This document shows positions 24,695-33,513 of a stretch of DNA of 64,000 nucleotides, one piece after another (within the stretch, counting starts at the first letter, position 1; each line of letters begins with the position of its first letter). The notes under the pieces are model-generated. The model did no database searches. It saw nothing but the letters and a program-made list of their open reading frames with translations, and had not been told where the DNA came from. The DNA is from Halomonas cerina (GTDB lineage Bacteria > Pseudomonadota > Gammaproteobacteria > Pseudomonadales > Halomonadaceae), in the NCBI RefSeq assembly GCF_014192215.1, contig NZ_JACHXP010000005.1:1-64000 (forward strand). The letters are read 5' to 3'. The position numbers were made by a program, and so were the translations under genes.

Positions 24695-26827
24695 ATGTTC
24701 ACCATCGATGACCTGGCCGACCGCCTCGGCGGCTACCTCCCCGCGGACGAGATCCGACAGGTCAAGCGCGCCTTCTACTACGCCGAGCAGGCCCATGACG
24801 GCCAGCGCCGGCGCTCCGGCGAGCCCTATGTCACCCACCCGCTGGCGGTGGCCAACATCCTCGCCAACATGCACATGGACCACCAGAGCCTGATGGCGGC
24901 CATGCTGCACGATGTCATCGAAGATACCGGGGTCTCCAAGACAGCCCTCGGCCGGCAGTTCGGCAAGCCGGTGGCGGAGCTGGTCGACGGCGTCTCCAAG
25001 CTGACCCAGATCGCCTTCGAGGATAAGGCGGTCGCTCAGGCCGAGAACTTCCAGAAGATGGTGCTGGCGATGTCCCGGGACATCCGGGTGATCATCGTCA
25101 AACTGGCTGACCGGTTGCACAACATGCGCACCCTGGGCGCCCTGCGCCCCGAGAAGAAGCGCCGCATCGCTCGCGAGACGCTGGAGATCTACGCGCGTAT
25201 CGCCGGGCGGCTGGGCATCAACACCATCCGGGTCGAGCTCGAGGACCTGTCCTTCCAGGCCCTGTACCCCATGCGGGCCGAACGCATCAAGCGGGCCGTC
25301 TCCAGCGCCCGGGGGCATCGCCGCACGGCGATCCGCCAGGTGCAGAATGCCTTGCAGAAGAGCCTCGACGACGAGGGGCTGCCCGGCACCGTGGTGGGTC
25401 GACAGAAACACCTGCTGTCGATCTACAAGAAGATGCGCGACCAGCGCAAGTCCTTCGCCGAGATCATGGACGTCTTCGGCTTTCGCATCATCACCGAGGA
25501 CGTCGACAGCTGCTATCGCATCCTCGGCGTGGTGCACAATCTCTACAAGCCGGTGCCGGGGCGCTTTAAGGACTACATCGCCATTCCCAAGGCCAACGGC
25601 TACCAGAGCCTGCACACTACCCTGTTTGGCCGTGGCGGCATGCCCATCGAGGTGCAGATCCGCACCCGCGAGATGGAGGCCATGGCCAACAACGGCATCG
25701 CCGCCCACTGGCTCTACAAGGCCGGTCAGACCGAGCATCCCATCGCCGAGGGCAGCCATGCCCGGGCCCGGGCCTGGGTCAAGGGCCTGCTGGAGATGCA
25801 GCGCCATGCCGGGGACTCGCTGGAGTTCATCGAGCACGTCAAGAACGACCTCTTCCCCGACGACATCTACGTGTTCACGCCCAAAGGCGACATCATGGAG
25901 CTGCCTCAGGGCGCCACGGTGATCGACTTCGCCTACAGCGTGCACACCGACATCGGCAACAGCTGCATCGCCTGCCGCATCGACCGTCACCTGGCCCCGC
26001 TCTCCACCCGCCTGGAGAGCGGCCAGACGCTCGAGATCATCACCGCTCCCGGGGCGCGGCCCAACCTGGCCTGGCTCAACGTGGTGGTCACCGCCAAGGC
26101 CCGCTCGGCGATCCGCCATGCGCTCAAGCACCAGCGCCAGACCGAAGCCGTGCAGCTGGGACGCCGCCTACTCAACAAGGCCCTGGCGGTCTTCGAGACC
26201 AGCCTCGAGGAGTTGCCCAGCGGCACGCTGGACCGCCTGCTCGAGGAGTACGCGCTGAAGCAGGAGGACGCACTGCTGGAATCCATCGGGCTCGGCACCC
26301 GGGTCGCCCATGTGGTGGCGCGGCGGCTGGTCGACCTGCAGCAGGGTGAACCATCACGACCGCTCCCCGACGGCGAGCCCCCCGCTCCCGTGCTGATCAG
26401 CGGCGCCGAGGGCATGGTGATCAAGTTCGCCCGCTGCTGCCACCCGCTGCCCGGCGACCCGGTGGTCGGCCATCTCTCGGTGGGCAAGGGCATCGTGGTG
26501 CACCGGGCCGAATGCCGCAACCTGGGCGAGTTCAAGAACGCCCCGGACAAGCTGATCGCCCTGGAGTGGTCCGACGACATCGATCAGGATTTCCCCGTCG
26601 CCCTGCGCCTCGAGATGGAGAGCCGGCGCGGCCTGGTGGCGGAACTCGCCGGACTGATCACCGATGCCGGCGCCAATATCGAGCGGATCGGCATCGAGGA
26701 GCGCGATGCCCGCCTGTCGATCGTCAACCTCACCCTGGCCGTGCGCAACCGCGTGCACCTGGCGCGTATCATCAAGCGTCTGCGCAACCTGTCTCCTGTG
26801 AGCCGCATCACCCGCCTGGGCAATTGA
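24695..26827 (+). CDS. spoT: Bifunctional (p)ppGpp synthetase/hydrolase SpoT
   Basis: A 710-residue stringent-response enzyme. The HD hydrolase domain is intact (MLHDVIEDT, about residues 70-78, and later KLADRLHNMRT). The synthetase domain follows with KDYIAIPKANGYQSLHT and EVQIRT. After these come a TGS domain (DIYVFTPKGDIMELPQGATV), a zinc-finger/helical region (KFARCCHPLPGDPVVGH) and a C-terminal ACT domain. Both an intact HD motif and location after rpoZ favour SpoT over RelA. A strong terminator ends the cluster. Confidence 0.95.
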   Translation: MFTIDDLADRLGGYLPADEIRQVKRAFYYAEQAHDGQRRRSGEPYVTHPLAVANILANMHMDHQSLMAAMLHDVIEDTGVSKTALGRQFGKPVAELVDGVSKLTQIAFEDKAVAQAENFQKMVLAMSRDIRVIIVKLADRLHNMRTLGALRPEKKRRIARETLEIYARIAGRLGINTIRVELEDLSFQALYPMRAERIKRAVSSARGHRRTAIRQVQNALQKSLDDEGLPGTVVGRQKHLLSIYKKMRDQRKSFAEIMDVFGFRIITEDVDSCYRILGVVHNLYKPVPGRFKDYIAIPKANGYQSLHTTLFGRGGMPIEVQIRTREMEAMANNGIAAHWLYKAGQTEHPIAEGSHARARAWVKGLLEMQRHAGDSLEFIEHVKNDLFPDDIYVFTPKGDIMELPQGATVIDFAYSVHTDIGNSCIACRIDRHLAPLSTRLESGQTLEIITAPGARPNLAWLNVVVTAKARSAIRHALKHQRQTEAVQLGRRLLNKALAVFETSLEELPSGTLDRLLEEYALKQEDALLESIGLGTRVAHVVARRLVDLQQGEPSRPLPDGEPPAPVLISGAEGMVIKFARCCHPLPGDPVVGHLSVGKGIVVHRAECRNLGEFKNAPDKLIALEWSDDIDQDFPVALRLEMESRRGLVAELAGLITDAGANIERIGIEERDARLSIVNLTLAVRNRVHLARIIKRLRNLSPVSRITRLGN

Positions 26828-26835
26828 ACCGTCCC

Positions 26836-26872
26836 GACCCGGCCCGCCGCCGTCACGGCGGGCCGGGTCTTT
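26836..26872 (+). terminator. Intrinsic terminator after spoT
   Basis: A perfect 14-bp stem (GACCCGGCCCGCCG with CGGCGGGCCGGGTC) closes on a CCGTCA loop and is followed by TTTC. It ends the gmk-rpoZ-spoT transcript. Confidence 0.88.
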
Positions 26873-26911
26873 CATTGGCAAGATCCCATCGCTAACCATA
26901 TGGAGCACATC

Positions 26912-27301
26912 ATGAGCAACAAGGCCGTCATCAATACCGACCAGGCGCCCGCCGCCATCGGCCCCTACTCCCAGGCGATCAAGGCCGGCAACACCGTCTA
27001 TCTTTCCGGCCAGATCCCGCTGGACCCGGCCACCATGGCGATCGCTTCCGACGACTTCGAGGCCCAGGCGCGCCAGGTCTTCACCAATCTCCAGGCCGTC
27101 TGCGAGGAGGCTGCCGGTTCCCTGCAGGATGTGGTCAAGCTCAACCTCTACCTGGTCGACCTCGACCAGTTCGCCGTCGTCAACAAGGTCATGGAGGAGT
27201 TTTTCCAGGCGCCCTTCCCGGCGCGAGCCGCGGTGGGCGTCAAGGCCCTGCCCAAGGGCAGCCAGGTCGAGGCCGAGGCGGTGATGGTGCTGGGCGACTG
27301 A
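26912..27301 (+). CDS. ridA: RidA: reactive enamine/imine deaminase
   Basis: A 129-residue YjgF/YER057c/UK114 family protein that hydrolyses the reactive 2-aminoacrylate formed by PLP enzymes such as serine and threonine dehydratases. Features are [28 protein letters not shown], the catalytic-site arginine in [15 protein letters not shown], and EAEAVM near the end. ATG 26912 is chosen because GGAG lies 8 bases upstream and the length is standard; ATG 26900 would add four residues. Location after spoT matches many gammaproteobacteria. Confidence 0.94.
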   Translation: MSNKAVINTDQAPAAIGPYSQAIKAGNTVYLSGQIPLDPATMAIASDDFEAQARQVFTNLQAVCEEAAGSLQDVVKLNLYLVDLDQFAVVNKVMEEFFQAPFPARAAVGVKALPKGSQVEAEAVMVLGD

Positions 27302-27311
27302 GCCGATCGTC

Positions 27312-27851
27312 ATGGCCACCGCCATGCGCCTGTTCCTGGGCCTCTTCCCGCCCCCCGAGGTGCGCGCACGCCTCGGGGCGCTGGCCGAGGCCGCCCAGGC
27401 CCACTGTGGCGGGCGGCGCATGCCCGATGACAGCCTGCACCTGACGCTGGCCTTCCTCGGCGACCAACCGGCAGAGCGCACCGAAGCCCTCGGTGACTGG
27501 CTTCGCCACCAGACGATCCTCCCGGGACACTGGCGCCTCGACCGCTGGGGCCATTTCCGTCGGCCGGGTATCGTCTGGGTCGGAAGCGCACGGCCGACAC
27601 CGGCCCTGAAGGCCCTGCAGGGCGAGTTGTGGGCGGGACTGGAGGCGCTCGGCATCGGAGGGCGTCCCGAGCGGTTCGTTCCGCATATTACCCTGCTGCG
27701 CAAGGCCACGCGTCCGCCTGGCCCCGAACTGCCGCATATCGCCATATCATGGGTCTATACTCGGGTTGAGCTAATACAGTCGGTCTTAACACAACAGGGT
27801 AGCCACTATCGCACCCTCGCACGGACCGTCCTGCCCGAGGAGATCCCATGA
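27312..27851 (+). CDS. thpR: RNA 2',3'-cyclic phosphodiesterase (2'-5' RNA ligase family)
   Basis: A 179-residue two-histidine phosphoesterase. Both HxTx motifs are present, HLTL in SLHLTLAFLGD and HITL in FVPHITLLRK. Proteins of this family open 2',3'-cyclic phosphates on RNA and can ligate tRNA halves in vitro. ATG 27312 gives MATAMRLFLGL; ATG 27324 (MRLFLGL) is equally close to family starts. Its stop codon overlaps the pagL start (ATGA), an unexpected coupling of an RNA enzyme with an outer-membrane enzyme. Confidence 0.9.
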   Translation: MATAMRLFLGLFPPPEVRARLGALAEAAQAHCGGRRMPDDSLHLTLAFLGDQPAERTEALGDWLRHQTILPGHWRLDRWGHFRRPGIVWVGSARPTPALKALQGELWAGLEALGIGGRPERFVPHITLLRKATRPPGPELPHIAISWVYTRVELIQSVLTQQGSHYRTLARTVLPEEIP

Positions 27852-28354
27852 CTCGCCTGCTCAGCCGCCTCCCGACACTTGCCGCGTTCACCGCCTGTCT
27901 CGTCATACCGCCCGCCGGCGCCGCCCCCAGCCTCGAGCTGGGCACCACCAGCGAAGGCACCCCGACACTGGGCCTCACTATCGACTGGATGCGTGATCTG
28001 AGCCACTGGCACCCGGTCCTGGACCTGCGCCTGGCCACCGGCCTGCTGCTGCTGCCAGGCGACAACGGTGACGACAATGCCGCCTGGAAGCTGACGCCGG
28101 CGCTGCGCTACACCTTCGACGGCAAAGACGCCTTCCTCGAGGCCGGCGTGGGCGGTGGCCTGTTCATGGAGACGGAAGTGGGGGACCAGGCGCTGTCCAC
28201 CGCCTTCCAGTTCGAGAGCCGCCTCGCCGTCGGGATGCGCTTCGCGTTCGGCGGCGAACTCGGCGCGAGTGCCGCCCACTACTCCAATGCCCGGCTGGAC
28301 CTGCCCAACGAGGGGTTCGAGGTCTATTCGCTGGTCTATCGCCAAACGCTCTAG
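27848..28354 (+). CDS. pagL: PagL-like lipid A 3-O-deacylase
   Basis: A 168-residue outer-membrane beta-barrel enzyme that removes the 3-position acyl chain of lipid A. A signal peptide (first ~25 residues, ending AGAA) precedes alternating strands such as PVLDLRLATGLLLL and AWKLTPALRYTF. The catalytic triad of PagL is recognisable at H144, S146 and E158 in HYSNARLDLPNEGFEVYS, with the same spacing as the Pseudomonas enzyme. The start is inside the stop codon of thpR. Removing acyl chains alters outer-membrane permeability and the endotoxic signal. Confidence 0.85.
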   Translation: MTRLLSRLPTLAAFTACLVIPPAGAAPSLELGTTSEGTPTLGLTIDWMRDLSHWHPVLDLRLATGLLLLPGDNGDDNAAWKLTPALRYTFDGKDAFLEAGVGGGLFMETEVGDQALSTAFQFESRLAVGMRFAFGGELGASAAHYSNARLDLPNEGFEVYSLVYRQTL

Positions 28355-28390
28355 CCACGAAATCCGCCGGGCCGGGAAGCGTGACCCGCG

Positions 28391-29272
28391 TCAGCTCAGC
28401 GCCGGGTCCGCCGACAGGAAACCGCCCTCGCGCAGCACCTGGGCGTAGCCTTCCCGATAGGTGGGGTAGCGGAAGCCATAACCGCTGTCGAGCAGGCGGG
28501 TATTGTCGCAGCGCTTGCTGGCGCGACGGCGCAGCGGCGACTGGATGGTCTCGGTGGCCTCGACCTTGAGTTGCCTGGCCAGCCAGGCCATCACCTCGTG
28601 CAGCGGGGCGGGCTCGCAGTCGCTGGCCAGGTAGAGGTCATGGAGCGGCTCGTCCGCCAGCGCAAGACCGATCAGGTGCGCCAGCACCCCGGCACAGTCG
28701 TCGCGATGGATGCGATTGGTGTACATGGCGGGGCTCGAGGGCGCGATACGCCCCTCGCCGACCTGGCGGATGAGCCGGTCACGGCCGGGGCCGTAGATGC
28801 CCGAGAAGCGCACCACCGTGCCCGGCAGGTCGCTGTCCAGCAGCGCCTGCTCGGCCTCGCGCATCAGCGCGCCCGAAAACCCGGTGGGCTCGGCAGGACT
28901 CTGTTCATCGACCACCTCACCGGCCTGCTGGGCATAGACGCTGGTGGAGGAGACGAAGAATAGCCGGCGTGGCGGGCATGGACGGGCGACGTACTCGGCC
29001 AGCACCGTCTTCAGGCCGTCGACATAGGCGGCCCGATAGGCCCCCTCCTCGAAGCGGTCGGCACTGACCACATAGACCAAGAGGTCGGCATCCGGCAGCT
29101 CGGCCACCGCGGCGGCGTCGCCGAGGTCCGCGGCTCGTCCCTCGAGGCCCGATGCCGCCAGTCCGGCGGGGTCGCGCCGCACCCCGATCACCCGTTGGCC
29201 AGCCGTCAGCAGTTCCCGACCCAGTGCCTGGCCGATGTCCCCACATCCGAGAATAAGCGTCGTCTTCTTCAC
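28391..29272 (-). CDS. SDR-family NAD-dependent epimerase/reductase (YeeZ-like)
   Basis: A 293-residue extended short-chain dehydrogenase. The nucleotide-binding glycine motif is near the start (LILGCGDIGQALGREL), and later parts include LFFVSSTSVYAQQ and VVRFSGIYGPGRDRLI. The YxxxK active-site tyrosine typical of true SDR enzymes is not obvious after the STSVYA strand, as in other YeeZ-type proteins. The substrate is unknown. It is divergent from oxyR. Confidence 0.75.
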   Translation of the reverse strand: MKKTTLILGCGDIGQALGRELLTAGQRVIGVRRDPAGLAASGLEGRAADLGDAAAVAELPDADLLVYVVSADRFEEGAYRAAYVDGLKTVLAEYVARPCPPRRLFFVSSTSVYAQQAGEVVDEQSPAEPTGFSGALMREAEQALLDSDLPGTVVRFSGIYGPGRDRLIRQVGEGRIAPSSPAMYTNRIHRDDCAGVLAHLIGLALADEPLHDLYLASDCEPAPLHEVMAWLARQLKVEATETIQSPLRRRASKRCDNTRLLDSGYGFRYPTYREGYAQVLREGGFLSADPALS

Positions 29273-29368
29273 CTTTCCCTCGCCCCCTGATAAAACATCC
29301 CTATTGGCATACCGTTGCCCCTGTGCTCAGGGCCACCTGACATTTCAAGAGGATGCCCCGGCAATCAG

Positions 29369-30289
29369 ATGACTCTAACAGAACTGCGATATATCGTAAC
29401 CCTGGCCCAGGAACGCCACTTCGGGCGGGCCGCTGAGCGCTGCTTCGTCTCCCAGCCCACCCTGTCGGTGGCCGTGAAGAAGCTGGAGGAGGAGCTCGGC
29501 GTGGCCCTGTTCGAGCGTTCCAAGTCCACGGTGCAGGTGACGCCCCTGGGCGAGAAGATCGTCGAGCAGGCCCAGCGAGTCCTCGAGCAGAGCAGCGTGA
29601 TCAAGGAGCTGGCCTCCGCCGGCCGTGACCAGTTGGCCAGCCCCCTGCGCATCGGCGCCATCTACACCATCGGCCCCTACCTCTTTCCGCACCTGATCCC
29701 GGAGCTGACCCGCCGGGCCCCGCAGATGCCGCTCTACATCGAGGAGGGCTTCACCGGCAACCTGCGTCGCAAGCTCAGGAGCGGCGAGCTCGATGCCATC
29801 ATCGTGTCACTGCCCTTCACCGAGACCGATGTGGTCACCAAGCCGCTCTACGAGGAGGCCTTCGAGGTATTGCTACCGGCCGATCATCCCTGGGCCGTGC
29901 GGGAAAGCATCGACAAGGAGGACCTGCTCCAGGAACGGCTGTTGCTGCTCGGCGAGGGCCACTGCTTCCGCGACCAGATCCTCGAAACCTGTCCGGCCAT
30001 CAGTCACAAACTCAACAGCCCCAGCAACACCCTCACCGCCGAGGGCGGCTCGCTGGAGACCATCCGCCACATGGTCGCCTCCAAGCTCGGCATCACCGTG
30101 CTGCCGCGCTCGGCCATCGGCACCGGCCACTACGAGAGCGGCCTGCTGGTCAGCCGACCCTTCTCGGCGCCGGCGCCCTCGCGGACCGTCGCCATCGCCT
30201 GGCGCGCCAGCTTTCCCCGCCCCCGGGCCATCGATGTCGTCACCCGGGCCATCGGGCACTGTCGCGAGGCCGAGCTCGACCCGGCATGA
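29369..30289 (+). CDS. oxyR: OxyR peroxide-sensing LysR-type regulator
   Basis: A 306-residue LysR regulator. The N-terminal winged helix-turn-helix reads HFGRAAERCFVSQPTLSVAV. The redox pair is in place at C199 and C208 (GEGHCFRDQILETC), the exact Escherichia coli numbering, so this is a peroxide sensor rather than a generic LysR. ATG 29369 gives the MTLTELRYIVTLA start typical of OxyR. The gene overlaps recG by 4 bases (ATGA). An oxyR-recG operon is known in Pseudomonas, linking peroxide response to DNA repair. Confidence 0.95.
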   Translation: MTLTELRYIVTLAQERHFGRAAERCFVSQPTLSVAVKKLEEELGVALFERSKSTVQVTPLGEKIVEQAQRVLEQSSVIKELASAGRDQLASPLRIGAIYTIGPYLFPHLIPELTRRAPQMPLYIEEGFTGNLRRKLRSGELDAIIVSLPFTETDVVTKPLYEEAFEVLLPADHPWAVRESIDKEDLLQERLLLLGEGHCFRDQILETCPAISHKLNSPSNTLTAEGGSLETIRHMVASKLGITVLPRSAIGTGHYESGLLVSRPFSAPAPSRTVAIAWRASFPRPRAIDVVTRAIGHCREAELDPA

Positions 30290-32367
30290 GCGACCTCGAC
30301 GCACCGGTCACCACGCTCAAGGGCGTCGGCGAGGCACTGGCCGGCAAGCTCGCCCGCCTGCATATCGTCTCGGTGGCCGACCTGCTGTTCCATCTGCCGT
30401 TGCGCTACCAGGACCGCACCCGCATCACCCCCATCGCCACGCTGCGCGCCGGCCACGAGGCGGTGGTGGAGGGTGAGGTCATGGCCGCCGAGGTCGTCCG
30501 AGGGCGCCGTCGCAGCCTGCTGGTGCGACTGCGCGACGGCTCCGGCATCCTCAGCCTGCGCTTCTTCCATTTCTCCCCGGCCCAGCAGCAGCAGTTCCGT
30601 CCCGGCGTACGCCTGCGCGGCTTCGGCGAGGCTCGCGCCGGGGCCACCGGGCTCGAGCTCTACCACCCGGAGTATCGGCTGCTCAGCGACGATGCCCCAC
30701 CGGTGGAGGATCATCTGACGCCGATCTATCCCGCCACCGAGGGGCTCCATCAGGCCCGGCTGCGGGCACTGATCGAGCAGGCCCTGACCTGCCTCGATAC
30801 GGCCCCCGAGGCACTGCCGGACGGGATTCCCGCCGAGCTGCGCCGCCGCTTCGACCTGCCGGCCCTGCATCACTGCCTGCAGGTGCTGCACCGCCCCCCG
30901 CCAGACACGGACCCGGCACCGCTCGCCGCCGGACAACATCCCTGCGTGCGGCGACTGGCCCTGGAGGAGCTGCTCGCCCATCAGCTGAGCCTGCGCGAGG
31001 TACGCCGCCGCATCCAGGTCGACGGCGCCCCGGCGCTGCCGTCGGGGCGCAGCCTGCAGGCACGCTTTTTGACCCAGCTGCCCTTCTCGCTGACCGCGGC
31101 CCAGCGCCGGGTGCTCGACGAGATCGCTGCCGACCTGGCCCGTGAAGTGCCAATGCTGCGCCTGGTCCAGGGTGACGTGGGCTCGGGCAAGACGGTGGTG
31201 GCGGCGATGGCGGCCCTGTCGGCCATCGCCGGCGACTGCCAGGCCGCGATGATGGCCCCCACGGAGCTGCTCGCCGAGCAGCACTACCGGGCCTTCCGTG
31301 CCTGGTTCGAGCCGCTGGGCATCGAGGTGGCGTGGCTGTCCGGCAAGCTCAAGGGCAAGCCTCGCCTGGACACCAAGGCGGCGATCCTCGACGGCCGAGC
31401 GCGGATGGTGGTCGGCACCCATGCGCTGTTCCAGGGCGACGTGCACTTCCAGCGCCTGGGCCTGGCGATCATCGACGAGCAGCACCGCTTCGGGGTCCAC
31501 CAGCGCCTCGCCCTGCGCGAGAAGGGCGAGGCCGGCGGCCTCACCCCCCACCAGCTGGTGATGACCGCCACCCCGATCCCCCGCACCCTGGCCATGAGCG
31601 CCTATGCGGACCTCGACGTCTCGGTGATCGACGAACTGCCCCCTGGCCGCACCCCGGTGAAGACGGTCGTGGTGCCCGACGAGCGGCGTCCCGAGGTGGT
31701 CGCACGGATCCGCCATGCCTGCGCCGAGGGGCGTCAGGCCTATTGGGTCTGCACCCTCATCGAGGAGTCCGAGGCCCTGCAGTGCCAGGCGGCGGAAGCC
31801 ACCTGGGACGAGCTGGTGGAGACCCTGCCGGAACTGGCTATCGGCCTGGTGCACGGTCGTCTGAAGGCCGCCGAGAAGGCCGAGGTGATGGCGGCCTTCA
31901 AAGCCGGTGAGCTCGACCTGCTGATCGCCACCACGGTGATCGAGGTGGGGGTCGATGTGCCCAACGCCAGCCTGATGATCATCGAGAACCCCGAGCGCCT
32001 GGGGCTCTCGCAGCTGCACCAGCTGCGCGGCCGCGTCGGGCGCGGCGCCACGGAGAGCTTCTGTGTGCTGCTCTACCACCCGCCGCTCTCGGCCCACTCG
32101 CGCCAGCGGCTGGCGGTGCTGCGCGAGACCACCGACGGCTTTCGCATCGCCGAGAAGGATCTCGAGATCCGCGGTCCCGGCGAGATGCTCGGCACTCGAC
32201 AGACCGGCCTGGCCCAGATGAAGGTCGCCGACCTGGAACGCGATGCCGACCTGCTGCCTCGGATCACCCCGCTGGCCGAGGCCCTGCTGGCCAGCCACCC
32301 GGAGGCCAGCCGGCCGCTGATCCGTCGCTGGCTGGGCGAGGAAGCCGGGCGCTATGGGCAGGTCTGA
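30286..32367 (+). CDS. recG: ATP-dependent DNA helicase RecG
   Basis: A 693-residue double-stranded DNA translocase that remodels stalled forks and branch points. An OB-type wedge domain comes first (about residues 60-150), then superfamily 2 helicase motifs: RLVQGDVGSGKTVVA, MMAPTELLAEQHY, DEQHRFGVHQR, TATPIPRT, LLIATTVIEVGVDVPNA and LHQLRGRVGRG. A TRG-like segment closes the protein. Start is coupled to oxyR. The stop is followed after 4 bases by a GGGCTGC array. Confidence 0.96.
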   Translation: MSDLDAPVTTLKGVGEALAGKLARLHIVSVADLLFHLPLRYQDRTRITPIATLRAGHEAVVEGEVMAAEVVRGRRRSLLVRLRDGSGILSLRFFHFSPAQQQQFRPGVRLRGFGEARAGATGLELYHPEYRLLSDDAPPVEDHLTPIYPATEGLHQARLRALIEQALTCLDTAPEALPDGIPAELRRRFDLPALHHCLQVLHRPPPDTDPAPLAAGQHPCVRRLALEELLAHQLSLREVRRRIQVDGAPALPSGRSLQARFLTQLPFSLTAAQRRVLDEIAADLAREVPMLRLVQGDVGSGKTVVAAMAALSAIAGDCQAAMMAPTELLAEQHYRAFRAWFEPLGIEVAWLSGKLKGKPRLDTKAAILDGRARMVVGTHALFQGDVHFQRLGLAIIDEQHRFGVHQRLALREKGEAGGLTPHQLVMTATPIPRTLAMSAYADLDVSVIDELPPGRTPVKTVVVPDERRPEVVARIRHACAEGRQAYWVCTLIEESEALQCQAAEATWDELVETLPELAIGLVHGRLKAAEKAEVMAAFKAGELDLLIATTVIEVGVDVPNASLMIIENPERLGLSQLHQLRGRVGRGATESFCVLLYHPPLSAHSRQRLAVLRETTDGFRIAEKDLEIRGPGEMLGTRQTGLAQMKVADLERDADLLPRITPLAEALLASHPEASRPLIRRWLGEEAGRYGQV

Positions 32368-32371
32368 CGGC

Positions 32372-32470
32372 GCTGCGGGCTGCGGGCTGCGGGCTGCGGG
32401 CTGCGGGCTGCGGGCTGCGGGCTGCGGGCTGCGGGCTGCGGGCTGCGGGCTGCGGGCTGCGGGCTGCGGG
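32372..32470. repeat. GCTGCGG heptamer array (about 14 copies) after recG
   Basis: About 99 bases of perfect GCTGCGG units (the same phase family as GGGCTGC), beginning 4 bases beyond the recG stop. With the array after rep it shares unit, length and orientation relative to the gene. The coding strand carries GGG every seven bases. Confidence 0.95.
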
Positions 32471-32548
32471 CAGTCTCCGTGAGAATCAAGCCTGCTGCCA
32501 ACCGCTCGAGGCCCGAAGCTCGTGGCTCGTGAGCGGCGTAGCCGCGTC

Positions 32549-32905
32549 TTACAGGTGCTTGAGCAACTTCTGCAGCTTCTGCAGATCGCCGGAGTCGCCG
32601 ACCAGGCGCACGCTGCCGGCCATCATGCCGCCGAGGAAGGCCTGCTGGGTGGGCTTCTTCAGGACCTTGAGCGCCGTGGCCTCGTCTTCGAAGCGCAGCT
32701 CCAGGTCAAGGTCCACCGGCAATCCCCTGCCGGTGCGGATGCCGCGAGGAGACATGCGGTAGTGGCGAGCAATGGCCAGATCCTCGGTGGCGATGCCCCA
32801 GTCGAGGCCTCGCATCTCCGTCAGCAGCTCACGGAAACGGGCCTTGCGTCGCAGGGCGCGCTTGAGCAGCAGGCCCAGCATCCACAGCGTCAGTCGCAGC
32901 TTCAT
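32549..32905 (-). CDS. SCP2-like sterol/lipid-carrier domain protein
   Basis: A 118-residue protein with a hydrophobic N-terminal segment (MKLRLTLWMLGLLLKRALRR) and a charged C-terminal part, DLDLELRFEDEATALKVLKK, then FLGGMMAGSVRLVGD. The second part resembles SCP2-type lipid-transfer domains, in which a shallow pocket binds lipids. I chose ATG 32905; a longer frame to 33082 would add an arginine/proline-rich stretch that looks non-coding. The ligand is unknown. The call is tentative. Confidence 0.6.
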   Translation of the reverse strand: MKLRLTLWMLGLLLKRALRRKARFRELLTEMRGLDWGIATEDLAIARHYRMSPRGIRTGRGLPVDLDLELRFEDEATALKVLKKPTQQAFLGGMMAGSVRLVGDSGDLQKLQKLLKHL

Positions 32906-33002
32906 GTCGCATGCCACCGGGGTCAGGAAATCGAGATCGAAAGGACGTGAGACGGCCCGACCGACAAGGGCGAGCCGCATGCGTCCTGGCCATGGCCAAG
33001 TC

Positions 33003-33278
33003 TTACCTGGCGACGGCGTCCTTGAGGCCCTTGCCAGGCTTGAACGCCACGGTCCGGCTGGCCGGGATGGTGAGCGGCTCACCGGTCTGGGGATTCTTGC
33101 CGGTGCGAGCGGCTCGCTCGCGCACGGAGAAGGTGCCGAAACCGATCAAGGACACATCCTGGCCGTCGGACACCGAGCCGGTGATCTCATCGAGAATGAC
33201 ATTGAGCACCTGGCTGGCCTTGTCCTTGGACAGATCGGCCCGTTCGGCGATCGCCGCGGCGAGTTCTGGCTTGCGCAT
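33003..33278 (-). CDS. hupB: DNA-binding protein HU (beta type)
   Basis: A 91-residue nucleoid protein. MRKPELAAAIAERADLSKDK and the DNA-arm region FGTFSVRERAARTGKNPQTG with KPGKGLKDAV are diagnostic of HU. AGGAGG lies 7 bases before the ATG at 33278. The gene lies in the same neighbourhood as Pseudomonas hupB, between recG and the rubredoxin reductase gene. Confidence 0.95.
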   Translation of the reverse strand: MRKPELAAAIAERADLSKDKASQVLNVILDEITGSVSDGQDVSLIGFGTFSVRERAARTGKNPQTGEPLTIPASRTVAFKPGKGLKDAVAR

Positions 33279-33513
33279 ACAGCCCTCCTGAGTATGGCGT
33301 AGGCCGGCGAGGGTCGTCGCCGGCCCCTGGTGGTTGGGACAGTTGTCGAGACATTGGCCAGGCCTACCGCACCTGGCGATCCCCCGCGCCTCCCCGGCAA
33401 CGGACCGGCGTCGCCTCGGGGACGACGAGGCGTGAGCGTGACGACATAAGGATGCTCTCGGCCGTGACGACACCACCACAGCCCGATGGCGGACGGCCCC
33501 GTTGTTGACGTCA

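Noticed and set aside
24347..26131. Long open frame opposite rpoZ and spoT (594 codons)
   Set aside because: No family features, and both opposite genes are unmistakable; composition is that of an antisense shadow.
30130..32298. Long open frame opposite recG (722 codons)
   Set aside because: Antisense shadow of recG with glutamine/glycine/leucine bias and no recognisable domain.
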